The notes under the pieces were generated by a model, which saw nothing but the letters and a program-made list of their open reading frames with translations, made no database searches and was not told the DNA's origin. The position numbers were made by a program, and so were the translations under genes. Shown piece by piece: positions 39,201-50,885 of a stretch of DNA of 64,000 nt. The stretch lies in the NCBI GenBank assembly GCA_013396915.1, contig VWZL01002043.1:623813-687812 (forward strand), read 5' to 3'. The DNA is from Stercorarius parasiticus. Taxonomy: Eukaryota > Chordata > Aves > Charadriiformes > Stercorariidae. Within the stretch, counting starts at the first letter, position 1. Every line of letters starts with the position of its first letter.

Positions 39201-40550
39201 CAGCATGTTTGCTGTAACTGGAGATGGTGAAATTAATTCAAACAATACACAAATCAGCTTTCTCAAAGAAAGCAGTGGGAGCTTCATAGCTCTGACATTT
39301 AAAATTGGACTGAATAAAGCCATATAAAATATGCTGTAGGGAACAAATCCTTCCCTGCCAACTGCATAGATTAGATGACATAATAGGTGTTTTAGTTCTC
39401 AAATTTTTATGATTTCTATTAACATAAGAATCTACACAGTCGTTAGTCAAAGCTTATACTGAAGCTAGCATTTTTCTGTACTCTGCTTCGGTCTTCAGAG
39501 GGGGTGGGTTGCATGACTTTGGTCTTCTTGGTCTTGACTGTGAGTGGAAGCAAAAGGATCAGAGTATCACAAGGGAAGTTGTTCTTCTGGTGCCTCTGCC
39601 TTGGTAGGAGCCAAGAAAGCCTGGAATTATTTCAAGAAACCCATGGTCTTTTGAGATTTCCAGATCAATGGCAGTTGGATAATTAACAAAGAATTTGTCC
39701 TTGCTGTGTAATGTCTTTGATTTAAGGCTCTTAATGTGTTTTAAAAATACTAATGTGTTAGCTGCAATATACCTCTTTTCTGTTCTGCACATTTTCTGTG
39801 GTCTCATGCAATTTTGAATCAAGGGTTCTGCCTTAGAGCAGTAGGGACAGAAAAATAGGGCTTATGGTGCTGAATGCAAGTGAAAGAACAAGGGTGAAAA
39901 ACACTTGTTTTCCAGCTCTTCAGGGAGCTCTATTATTATCTTTTCTATGGTGTCTGCATATGAGAGAAGCTCCTTCTACTGCGGCTGTTGTTCCACTATC
40001 TTTTTTCATTATATATATGAATGTTATATTAACTGCAATTAACTAGGCTGGATCTCTCTGTAACTTTGAATTCTCCTTTACTGAGAAAATGACCCAGTCC
40101 AGTCCTTTGGTCTCTTGCATCTAGTGTCTTAAAATATATATGGCTGATTGATTATTTTATTCTGTACTAAAATCGGCTCCAAAAATTGAATGCTGATCCT
40201 CACTGTAATCCACTGGCAGAAACTATTCCAACAGGATTTTTCACCACTACAGGGCACAGAGGTAATTATATACTGTATATACTGTATGGTATATTGTAAA
40301 TGTTTACAAAGACCTGGTTTCCAGAAAATGTTTATGCTGCTGTGATTTTTGGAATAAGGGTAATCCATATCAATAATTTCTCGGGTTTTTTCCACTTACA
40401 TGCAGTGTAATAAAATATAGAAACAGCATGTTCTGTGACTTCTAGATATTGTAAGTTTTTGGCAGAGACTTTCTTCCTCTTGAAAAAATATACCAACAAG
40501 TATTTTCTAGCAAAAAATAACTGTCACTGTAATGTCCTTACATGTCTTGT

Positions 40551-40580
40551 CTTTCTTTTCTTTTTTTTTTTTTTCTCCTC
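40551..40580. repeat. Poly-T/pyrimidine tract
   Basis: Intronic pyrimidine tract dominated by T (TTTTTCTTTT and a longer T run). Low complexity; no exon with a coding-like frame follows it. Confidence 0.75.
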
Positions 40581-42006
40581 TCCTGGATGCTCAAAATATT
40601 CAGGAGTCCTACCAAGGACAAGGAAATACATCCTCATACTATTCTAATGCATTAAGTTTTTTCCTATTTGTGAGTTCTATCTTGCTCTCTTTATCCTGTA
40701 GCTTCAATATAGTATGTACTGAACAGGCATATTTGTGTTTTCCATGGGTGTAACTGGTGTTTCCACCTTTTCAATTAGTGTCTGTAGAAAAGGTACCAAA
40801 TCAGAACAACATATGAAGAGGAAGCAACTTAGTCAGTAAACATGAAAAAAATTGTGTCCCTGTGGGCAGCCTAGAAAGTAGTAGATTTTAGCTGCTTAGA
40901 AGCTCGTATAAAAAAAAAAAGATGTTTTCTCCCTTTATTTGTAGCGGCCTTCAAATGGGTCCAAATTATCATCTGTGTGTAGGGAATAAGCAGACGTATG
41001 GGAAACTTTGCCAGGTTTATGTTGAATTGTTCACTGCAATTATGATGAATGTACATTATATATCATTATTGCTAGTGATAGCTTAATTGTAAATTAATGT
41101 AGCATATTAATTTTATGAGTGACAATTTATTCCTGTGGTGTAGGAGGAAGGTGGGCAGGGAAGAAAAGATGCAGTCATCCTTTGTTTTTTGCTCTAAGGA
41201 AAGGCTAGAATGTAAAAGCACAGCTCCATTAGAAGACCCTGAAATCACAGTCTGTTTCTTGGTTGCCCCTTGCCCTAATGGTGAAGTTTGCTGCAACTTC
41301 TGCAAAGCTACATATAGTTCATAGCCACGGCCATCCTGCTGGTGTTGTTGCTAAAGGTATTTTCTGCCCTAACTGCTTATTTCTACCTCTTCCCGTGTGG
41401 CCTTAATGGCTACACTGATGGATAAATACCCAAAGATGTTACATAGTTGTGTGTTGGTTTATAATGTCGATAGTTTTTAAAAATGACAGTACCTTAGAAG
41501 AGCTCACTTATACATTGGAATGAGAAAAAGGTTGGTGTAAGAGAGTAATAATGAAAAAAATTGGGCTTTAGGAGGAGGATTGAGAGGACAAGAGTGTCTG
41601 CTTCTAGCATGATAAGAGGCTAGGAAAAAAGAATCTGATTGAAGCAGTAAGTGAGCACATTTTTGAGCAGTATCCAGAACATTCTGGAGGGTGTAAAAAG
41701 TTCTTAGAGATTCAGACTAATAAATTACACTGTTTTTGAGAACCATGTCACTTCCAGAAGATGGTGGAAAGGAAGATAAAATGTAAAGCAGTACATCAAA
41801 AAATTTGTCAGTAGGTGACATTTTGTAAATTAAGAAAGCGAGAGAGACAGAATGGGAGATTAAGTAGGGGGAAAGTATGGAGAATCCAATCTTCAGACAG
41901 ATGATACACGTGTATTCAATAGGTAGATTGAAAGGAGGCAGAACAAAGTACGTTATAAATGCAAAAGAAAAGGAGCAAATGTCTTACGTTTGCTTTTTTA
42001 GCTTAA

Positions 42007-42032
42007 AGCTGTTCAGATACATTTGAACAGCT
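42007..42032. repeat. 9-bp inverted repeat, 8-nt loop
   Basis: AGCTGTTCA (42,007-42,015) and TGAACAGCT (42,024-42,032) are exact reverse complements. Arms of this length are weak evidence on their own. Confidence 0.6.
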
Positions 42033-43792
42033 GTCCAAATGTTAGTATTCAACCCCTTAATCATACTAGAAGAAGGTGAATAAATACATTTTAGAAATTT
42101 CAGTAAGAAAAAAGCCTGATTGAAATTCAATGATTTGCTCTGTAATATAGGTAGCTTGGCCATAACTAGATTGAGAAAGGAAATCAGAAGAGTGTCCCAG
42201 TAGTCTAGATTGCTATTGAAGTGACGAGGGGAATCCTGACTGGTTTTAAGAATGGACTTGGGAAAAGGACCATTGTTCTGGTACTGTCAACAGCTGAAAA
42301 CAAAAGCTTTTGATGGATAAGAATTATCAGATTATTTATATTTTAGTCTACTAAACTTCCTAACTTAAGACAGTTCATTAATGAGGGCACACTTATTTAT
42401 TTAAGTGAAAAGCGTTTTGTTTTGTATTGTTGTATATCCAGTTTTGTTCTGCCCTGAGTTACATTCTCTAGGGAGTGTACCATATGAAAACCAATCTTCC
42501 TATGTATCTCAAGCTTTTCCTTACAACTTTCCCTTTACTTTGTTCCTACGTAATCAAGAGCTGATTTAACACTAACTTTGACTGTAGACTTCTGAAGAGC
42601 AAATGTTCAGTGAGAATTGATGTGCATTCAGTGATTAACTTAGAATTAAAGTGTCATTTGCGTGGTTTGGAAGGCCATTCTCAGGAAAGTCAGGTTATGC
42701 CTCAACCAAGATCAAAAGGAGGTAATTTTTCAGATAGTACCAGAAGAGCAGCAGCAGATCAGGCATAGTTAGTTGCTTTTCAGAAGAGTTAAGAGGGAAA
42801 GAGTGGAACTTCTATTATCCCTGAAGAAATGGGAGTGATGAGCAGTGACTGTACAGCTGTCACCTGGCTTTGTGGCAGCACTCCTTCAAGAGGAGAAAGC
42901 AATGAAGAAGGTACAAGAGAAAGTTCAAAAGAAGACGGAATTTTTTGCACATCCTAGAAAATAGAGAGGACAATAAGGCAGCAAAGAAATTGAATTCAGT
43001 TGAGATCTAAGGCTGAATTAATTGTTTTCCTGGTTGTGAAAAATTTTTTTCTCCTATTTCTCTCTGAAAAATCAGGAGTGAATATATAGTTCTTTCTGGG
43101 GTGGAATTAATTTATTCTGGAGGCAGACTGAAGAAGTAAATTATATATGCAAGTGTTTGGGGTCCTGGCACTGTGAAACATTGTATTGGAAATATGTTTG
43201 TCAGACCTAATAGCCATAAAAAGCCCCTGTTATGCTGCGTTCTTCCGTTTTTTGAGACAAGACCGACAAGTGAAGAAGAAACATGTAAATGGATATGGTG
43301 AAAAGCACTGGCCCGCCACACAGATTAGCAGTGTTTTATATTTTCAAACTGGTAGGAAAAGGAGCTGTAACAAAAGGTAAGAGTCACTCTAATTTCACAG
43401 ACCTTGCAGCCTTCAGTTTAGTGGGAGAAATGTATTTTTGCTCCTCCCCTGCATTATCCTTTTGTAGAAAGTCGTATGTTTAAATCGCCTGATAAGAATA
43501 CTCATTTCTGCTTTCCTGAAGCATTAGTTCCTTCAGTTCCCACAGAGTACATGGCATCCGTCTTGTCTCAGGTTAGCATGCTTCGTATCCATGTAAGAAA
43601 GCCCATGAGGAAAACTGTAGCTTGTCCATTGCAGCGGCTCCATCAAGAAAACTTAAGGAGTCAGCAAAGGAAACATGCCCCATCTTGCATATTTAAGTAA
43701 TAGTCAGGTTTTACATGTTGTAAACGCAGATTTTTTAATTTGTCTCCGTGGTGGTGAGAAGGATCCATTGGAGCATGGCTTAGCATCTGGCC

Positions 43793-43820
43793 GGGGGCAG
43801 GGACTGGGGTGAAGGTAGGG
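43793..43820 (+). other. G-rich tract, near-canonical G-quadruplex motif
   Basis: Four G-runs of at least three (GGGGG, GGG, GGGG, GGG) are separated by loops of 2, 3 and 8 nt. It falls one nucleotide outside the usual 1-7 nt loop rule. It lies on the + (non-template) strand of the inferred PDE1A intron, within a GC-rich island at about 43.74-43.92 kb. Confidence 0.5.
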
Positions 43821-45886
43821 CTCTTGCCTCTGTACCTGGGAGTGGGAATTAGTAGAGGAGGGAGGGGAGGCTGGCTCCTGCTAGAAGCAGCAGCAAAGAG
43901 GGCAAGTGAGGTTCCTTTATACAGTTTTTAAACAGTTGTTTCTATCAAACCAGGCTGAATATCTTCCAGTGTAATCCTGGCTAGATCATAGGGATCTCAT
44001 GACCATTGGTTTAAAAACTAGACTAGGAAGACTTTCTGGGTTTCTAATTTGCCTGTGTGCACATAAATGCACTCAAAGCAAAAGAAATCCCGATTCACTC
44101 ATGTAGTGGATCTATGTACATTGGGGCTGGTCACAGTATTGAGATGCTCATTAGCATTTGTTCATTAAGCTGCTTGGAAATGATCTTCCCTAAATAGGAG
44201 AATGAGAATGGGGTATCTCAGGAAGACATGAAATTTAAAATATTTTTCTTTTTTTTTTTCCTGTTATAGGCTTAGTATTTCAATGTATTCTGTGTTTGTA
44301 ATATTTTGGCTTGCCCCTAAGGACCTATTGGATAATGTTGTTAAAAATCGATTTCCAAACCAGGAAAGAACAGTAAAGAACAATCCAAGCCAACGCTCTG
44401 TTTATTACTGGATGTTACAGGAATCTTGACTTCTGAAATTATTAATTTTCTGTTAAACAAGCTTACACTTGCAAGCATTCATTTTAATTCTTCAAAATTT
44501 CTCCTTTTATGTACATAAAATAATAGATAATAGAAGAAAATGACAGAAACTGTCTACCAACCTAAGAATGATAACTATATTGATTTACTTTTAAAATTAA
44601 TCTGAAGGTGAAAACAGGATTTGGCAAGGCATTAAAAAGAGTTTGTATTTTAAATATTTCTAACTTTTTGACATGACTGTGATGCCTATGAGGCAATAAT
44701 GACAAAGTCATGAAGAAAATTCGTGAAGCCAAAAGAGGGACTGGGGAACAGTTTACATAAAGCTTTGGAACTGTTATCCCAAAGTGTTTTCTGAATTCTG
44801 CTCTCAAGAATGATTTCAAATTTGTTTTAAAAATGTGAATTTTGATGACCTTCACAGACAACTGCATAGACTGCATTGGCATAAGCCTGTGGTTTTCTGA
44901 GCTCAGCTGCTGGTGTGCAAAATTGGACTTACTGGTATGTTCTTTGATAAGAATTTGGTTGGCCATTGTAACACTGCATTTAAAATTATACCACGTGCTT
45001 TAATGTTCTTTTCTGGCAATCTGGTTTTATTCAGAGTTTGGAAACCTGAAATTCAGCAGGAAAGAGGGGAGAATAAAAAGGACTTGAAAGCTTCGTGCAT
45101 AATACAGGATCATCTAGAAATGCTAACTTAACTAATAGAAGCAGTTCACTTATGTTAGCCTTAACTAATATCTTAACTCATATACATAAACTTGTACATA
45201 GCCTTAAATAAAACTCTGTGTCTTCATTTATATATTGTGATTTCAGTATAAAATTAGCCTGCCCAATGTAAAACTAACCAGAAAATGTAGAAAGTTTTCT
45301 TCTTTCTATGGTATCAAGCATAACTCATTTTCAGCTTCCCTATGTGTCTCTGCAAGGCATTATGTTGTGTTGTGGAGACATAACAAAATTTTTATTTTTA
45401 ACAAGAAGCGTGCATGGAAATGTAGAAAAAGAAATATTTGCCATTACTTCATATATAAATTTTGAAATTATTACTGTAATACTAGGAGTTGTAAGCCAGG
45501 AATGTTGGATGATTACGGAAAGAGCAAGCAAAGAAATTGCAAATCATGGAAATATGATTTATTGATCAAATATTTCTAAAGATTAAGTCCATCATGAACT
45601 ACTATAATAGGTGCTTTCTAAGCATGGATGTTTATGGATCATTGTACTACTATGAAAAAGCCTGCCCTCAATTTGTTAATCTTGAAGATTATGCTTTACC
45701 ATAATAAGAATAAATCCAACATTGTCTATTACTACTTTTGTACTATGTTACCATTTAGTAGGCTCAGTCCAGATTGAGAGCCTTTTCTGCTAAGTGGCGT
45801 ATTAATAGAGACTCTTGAGTGCATTTTGATGATAGATTCACAAAAAGTTAAAAATATTAGAAATCTCTTCAAAAGGAGAGGATAAC

Positions 45887-46464
45887 TCAGGGGGATGGCT
45901 GCGGATGGATGGTCAGTGATATAAGGAGGGGGAAAGCCAGGCATGTCATTGATGCTGGAGGTGGAGACCAGTTCATAGTGAGAGTGGAGGAGGAGTCAAG
46001 CCTGGCTGTTGTTAAATGGAGGAGCTCACTGCACGCTGGTAGCGGGAGGGGAAGAGACCTGGGTTTTAGGAAAGGTTGAAGAAAGAGCTGGTGATTCTAA
46101 GTGGGAAAGGACAAAGGAAAGGAGACAAGTAGGAGGATCGGTCATGGTGTAAGCAAGTGAATCTATGTTTACATTGTAAATTAAGTCTGAAGAATCTTGT
46201 TCCCTTACCTCCACTTACCTTGCAATAGAGACAGGGTTTCTCCAGCACTGCGTGTGCCCATTGTTGCTCTGGGAGCCGCTGAGGCGCCCCACAAGCTTGT
46301 GCCGATGCAGGACTTGTGATGACTGCACGGTAACTTCTGGCAGTGTCAAACCAGATTTTGAGCGCTGCTGTTTCCACTCCAAGATCTCTCCCTGGTGCTC
46401 CAAATTTCTGTGCTTCCTCTCTACTTTTTTCAAGCCGACTCCTTTGTTTCAGAAGTCTCTTCAT
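45887..46464 (-). other. Candidate antisense two-exon transcript unit
   Basis: On the minus strand an ATG frame starts at 46,464 (MKRLLKQRSRLEKSREEAQK...) and runs exactly 82 codons to a consensus donor AAG|GTAAGTGG (exon end 46,219). A 122-bp intron follows, ending in a long pyrimidine tract and CCCACTTAG (46,097). The next segment continues in the same frame for 69 codons to a TGA at 45,889-45,887, rich in Ser, Pro and Leu. I do not recognise the product. The 5' part is basic and coiled-coil-like; a second frame over the same first exon (from 46,433) also looks protein-like, so coding status is uncertain. It may be an lncRNA, a young orphan gene or coincidence. It lies antisense within the PDE1A first intron. 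Confidence 0.3.
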
Positions 46465-46851
46465 AATTCCCCAGTTAATGTTTAATGTGGCTGGTGGTCA
46501 TCTTCCTCTTTAACATAAACAGTTTTGGGAAAGCACCCTTTCAGAGAGTTTTGTGTATCCCATCCACACACGCTATTTACACTCATGCTCCTATTTTAAC
46601 AGCTGATGTTATCTGGCCATTTTGCTCTAGCTGGACCCTGCAGACATCCCCACAGATGCAGATGAAGAGGCAGGATTTTAAATATGGGATGTTGCCATCA
46701 GAATTAACTTTATGATGATTGGGGTGAATATGTAAACATATAAAATGCAAAATTCAGTGGCTTTAGTGGCAGGGGGACACTGAGAAGTTGGATAGGAGTT
46801 TGTGGAATTGAAAAAGGAAGGATGATGAGAAACTTTACAGAGATGATGTGC

Positions 46852-46879
46852 AGAAAAAAAAAAGAAAAAAGAGGAAAAA
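46852..46879. repeat. A-rich low-complexity tract
   Basis: Runs of A interrupted by G within a wider purine-rich region. Intronic low-complexity sequence. Confidence 0.7.
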
Positions 46880-49194
46880 ATGGATAATAAGTTAAAGCAA
46901 AATTAAAAGAGGGTTAGAATGAGTAACAGAATATAATGAGTAATGTGTAAATGTAAAGATAAGCAGGTGGTGAGCTGACAAAGAAATTCATGAGAATATG
47001 GTCATTTGCAGTTTTACATGCTTACTCATCCCTTAATATACTAAAACATAAATTGTGTTAATTACTCCATCTTATCTGTAGGTAGACCACAGATAGTGAC
47101 ACTGGTGAAATATATTAAATATTTAATGTCAGCCTGATGGTCTGTTTGGGACACTGCTGGTGTGCTGTTTTGTACTATTCTAGGCAAACTTTTCCAAGGT
47201 TAATGATGAATTCAAGAGACATTACAAGAACAGTTGTTGAGTCATTTTCCAACTGGCATGAGTGAGCTTTGTAATGTTTCTCGTTATTAAAAATGTCTGA
47301 CTCCTTAAGGGACTTTAAGGGATATGAAAAATTCACTCGAGAAGCAGATCCTGGTGGTGTTGTGTTTTTGGTGTGGTTTTTTTTCAGTTTGCAAAAATTA
47401 AGTAAAGCAATTTCCTGATCACCAGAAATGTTGACATACAGCTTTCTTCCAGGCCTGCATCTAGTATTTGAAATGTTGCCTGACACAGAGAAATTAAGTC
47501 TGCTTTATTGTTCTGTACTGCCATTCTGATTCTTGAAGCTCAAAGCTTTTCAGTCTATGTTCAGACCTTAAAGAATGCTGGTGTTGCCACGTCCTGGTGG
47601 TTGTTATAGACTTTATGGGTAGGTGTTGGTACTTTTCGAGGAAATTAGTTTGGTCTCCTGGCGGCGTCAACTGAGAAGCATTTTGTGCTGACCTGATCTT
47701 TCTTAAATTATTAATCTCCTAACTTTAGAAAACCCAGCTTTTGGCACCAGAATAACAGGCCCTGTTAACCTTTCATTTGAAAACTAATAATGTGTTTTCT
47801 TGCGGCTTTGGGTAGACACGGACTAGAACTTTTGTTTTATGTAAAACAGGTAAAACGCATTGGTGTAAAACTAATATACTGTAGTAACCTTCTCTGTTGA
47901 TAATGGACAATTACAAGGAATTGTTTAAACATTGTTGTGAACCAAATGAATAGCTTCCTTAATGATGGAGAAAGGATTTCAGTGCTATAACATGCTTCAT
48001 AAAAATAAAAATTAAATGAGTATTATACCTGAATAACTGTGATGTTTTTCCTAAATAATTAACAGTATTTTTTTGTTGCTTTGAACAAAAACGAATTACC
48101 AACTCCCTGTAAAAATGCATATAGATTTTAAACAATTTTCAGCAAGACTGATCTACCCAGAATGATTGCCCCTTCAGGGCCCAAATTAAAACGTACTGTT
48201 GTGTTACCAGGTCTCCCCTTTTACATTCCATCCTCTTGAAATGTAAAAAGCAGCTTTAATGACTCTATTACCTGATGTAAAACCAGACTACATAAAGTTT
48301 TTCTTAGGAATCCTGAAGTCTATGTCTTAGCCTAGGCTGAGCTCCATTCTGCTACTCTTTCCACGACCTGGCTTGGCTTCTTTGCATATCTGGGCATATC
48401 TTCTCTCAATATCTGGGCACTACAATGAGATATGCCTTAAAAACATGCCCAGTTTGAAAAGTTTGTTTCCTGAGTGTGTGGAGGAATAGTTTGTCATCAA
48501 CTTCTTAATAAGTTTTTCCATGTGTGCCTCTCTGGCTTTCAGTCACATCTTTGCCTGAGAGAACAAATCCAGTTCTTCAATATTTACCTTCAAGTGGCGT
48601 TTCCTAAATTTCTGGTGTTTATTATTGTTTTCCTTTCAGTCTGTGGTATGTCTACAGCTTTGTTCAAACTGCTATTCCTCCAAAAGGGACAGATTATTCC
48701 AGCAACAAGTTATTTAGGGTTTAGTTGATGGGAAAATGGTATGTCTTATTGTACACACAACTCTCTCTTATATCATCTCACCAAGACTTGCTTTTTTATG
48801 TTATCATCCATTCTTACTCAAGTTATCATTCTCAATATAGTTTCCAGATCATTTTCTGCATTACTGCTGCCTCATAATTTGTCTCCATCTCCTTTCTATA
48901 ACATTTTTCAATTGTCTATATTAAATTTTATTTTGTGTAGTGAGGAGCATTTCTTCAAATTAAATATTTACCTAACCTCCCACGTGCTTGCACTTTCACA
49001 AGCTCTTATCATCGAGCTTTATTTCTTCATCCAAGAGAATAAGATCTGAGCTGGATCTTATGATACCCAGTTTACAATGTGCTCCTTTTTTGGCAGTGAA
49101 CCATTGTTAATTATTTATTCAACCAGACATATCTTTATCTTAGGTAATTTCATCAAAGTTATATTCCCTTACTTTCTTTATGAGAATGTCTCAT

Positions 49195-50140
49195 TAGGAC
49201 AGCAGGAAAGACTTTATTAAAGTCAATATACTACATAAGCACTTCCTCCTTATACACTAGACCAGTTAGTCTAGCAAAGAAGAAAATTAAAGAGGTTTGA
49301 CATGATTTGCTTTGGGAAAATTAAATGTGGCTGTATTTTATTACTTTTTTAACATGTATGCTCTTATAAATGGATTTGTTAATTATGACATTTGATTCTT
49401 TCTGTGAATCTCAGTTAAATGGACAGATATATTTCCCAGGTTCTTTACCTCCCCAAAGATAAGTATGATACGCCTTTCCTCAGCCCTCTTATACCCCCTC
49501 CCTATTAGTTTGTGAAGCTATAACTAATGACTGAGAGAAAGATTCAGCTAGTTCCTTAAGTATGTAACAGTGAATTTCATCAGGCTTTGCCTATGTGAAT
49601 CTGTGTTAATTTAATTCATTTTATGCCTCAGCCTTTCTGATTTCTTTCTGCTTCATACTATATTTTTTCTGTTCTTTCCTTTTTCATTCCTTTTCCTGTA
49701 ACTGTGACATACAAAGATTTCATCATTTTAAGAGAAATCTGTTTGCACTTTCCCATCATAGCATATTTCCATTATTGTGCATAAAACTGAAATAATGGCC
49801 CATCATCCCTCTCCTTCTGTAAATATCTCTGCTTCTTGAAATGATTAGTTGCCCCCAACTCCTTCCTATATACATTGTGCTCTCTCACATATTACTTTAT
49901 GAAAAAAGGCTCAGAGCTCTTGTCTCATTATCTGTATGTGCTTTTGGCAGTTTCTGTTCTTCCCTATCTTGGTAATTTTCTGTAAATTCACTTCATTACT
50001 TGATCCCTGAAGTAGTCATTTAATAAAGCTACTTCTTCCCAAAGGCCCTATATCTTTCCAGTCTTTTTACTTGACACCATTTGTCTACATATTTATTTGT
50101 GATATTTATTTGTCTCTTTTGGGCCTTTAGCTTCAGCTGG
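49195..50140 (-). repeat. Decayed CR1/L3-type LINE, antisense (RT portion)
   Basis: On the + strand the text follows the reverse complement of the CR1 reverse-transcriptase region. At 49,215-49,330 it reads 'attaaagtcaatatactac', 'ccttatacactagaccagttagtctagcaaagaagaaaatta' and 'ggtttgacatgatttgctttgg', ending at 'gtggctg'. The consensus is actgaagtcaaggta...tccaccaagcgggtcactttgtcgtagaaggagatcaggttggtcaagcaggac...catgctg. A second block, 'tttcccaggttctttacctcc' (about 49,430) through 'cagctagttccttaagtatgtaacagtgaatttcatcaggc' (about 49,547-49,587), matches the consensus that follows. After about 49,680 the match is only compositional. All frames are broken. Confidence 0.7.
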
Positions 50141-50585
50141 AAGTAAGAGTTAGAACACTTGCTGTGCCGCTGATTGCTTTACTGCTCTGAGGATTGTGCC
50201 TGGCAGTGCCATCAGTGACCACGGATGAGCAGCAGCAAGCAGAGAACTGATCACGTGCCTCAAGCAGATGAAAGGTTTTTGACCACTATCTTGCACTGAC
50301 TCCTTCTAGCAGAAATAAGGTGTGAATTCTCTCACCATCAGGAATCACTTCTCTTAATAGGACATTTGGTATCTTGGTGGATACAGGACTTGCACTGAAG
50401 GTAGAACACTGTCTGACGTGAACAGGCAGTGACTGGTCTCATGCAGCTGCTGATGTAACTGCAGCCTTTACTAGTTGGCTAATTTCCTCAATCCTGCACA
50501 TGTCTGCATTCATCTTGTTGATTAAGTCCTTTGTTCCAGGAAGTCTCACACTCAACCCGTGCCCTCCTCCTGCTCTCCTGAACTA

Positions 50586-50885
50586 TGGAGGGACTTTTTA
50601 CAAGGGCATGTAGTGATAAGACAAGGGGTTATGGCTTTAAACTGGAAGAGAGTAGATTTAGATTAGATATAAGGAAGAAATTCTTTACTCTGAGGGTGGT
50701 GAGACACTGGAACAGGTTGCCCAGAGAAGTTGTGGATGCCCCATCCCCACAGGTGTTCAAGGCCAGGTTGGATGGGGCTTTGAGCAATCTGGATTAGTGA
50801 AAGGTATCCCTGTCCATGGCAGGGGGGTTGGAACTAGATGATTTTTAAGGTCCCTTCCAACCCAAACCATGTTATTATTCTATTA
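50586..50885 (+). mobile_element. CR1 LINE 3' end, sense, well preserved
   Basis: It starts at 'ggagggactttttacaaggg' and ends at 'aaggtcccttccaacccaaaccatg', followed by a degenerate octamer tail (TTATTATTCTATTA). The ORF2 C-terminal tail is uninterrupted from 50,585 to its natural stop at 50,795-50,797 (visible motifs [39 protein letters not shown]). It closely resembles the matching part of the 32.8-kb copy and shares its 'cagagaagttgtggatgcc' variant. Only about 300 bp remain, so it is an inert insertion. Confidence 0.93.

Noticed and set aside
44562..44966. 134-codon minus-strand ORF, the longest in the window
   Set aside because: AT-rich, Phe/Leu/His/Lys-rich composition typical of chance frames, no motif, and no splice or promoter context.
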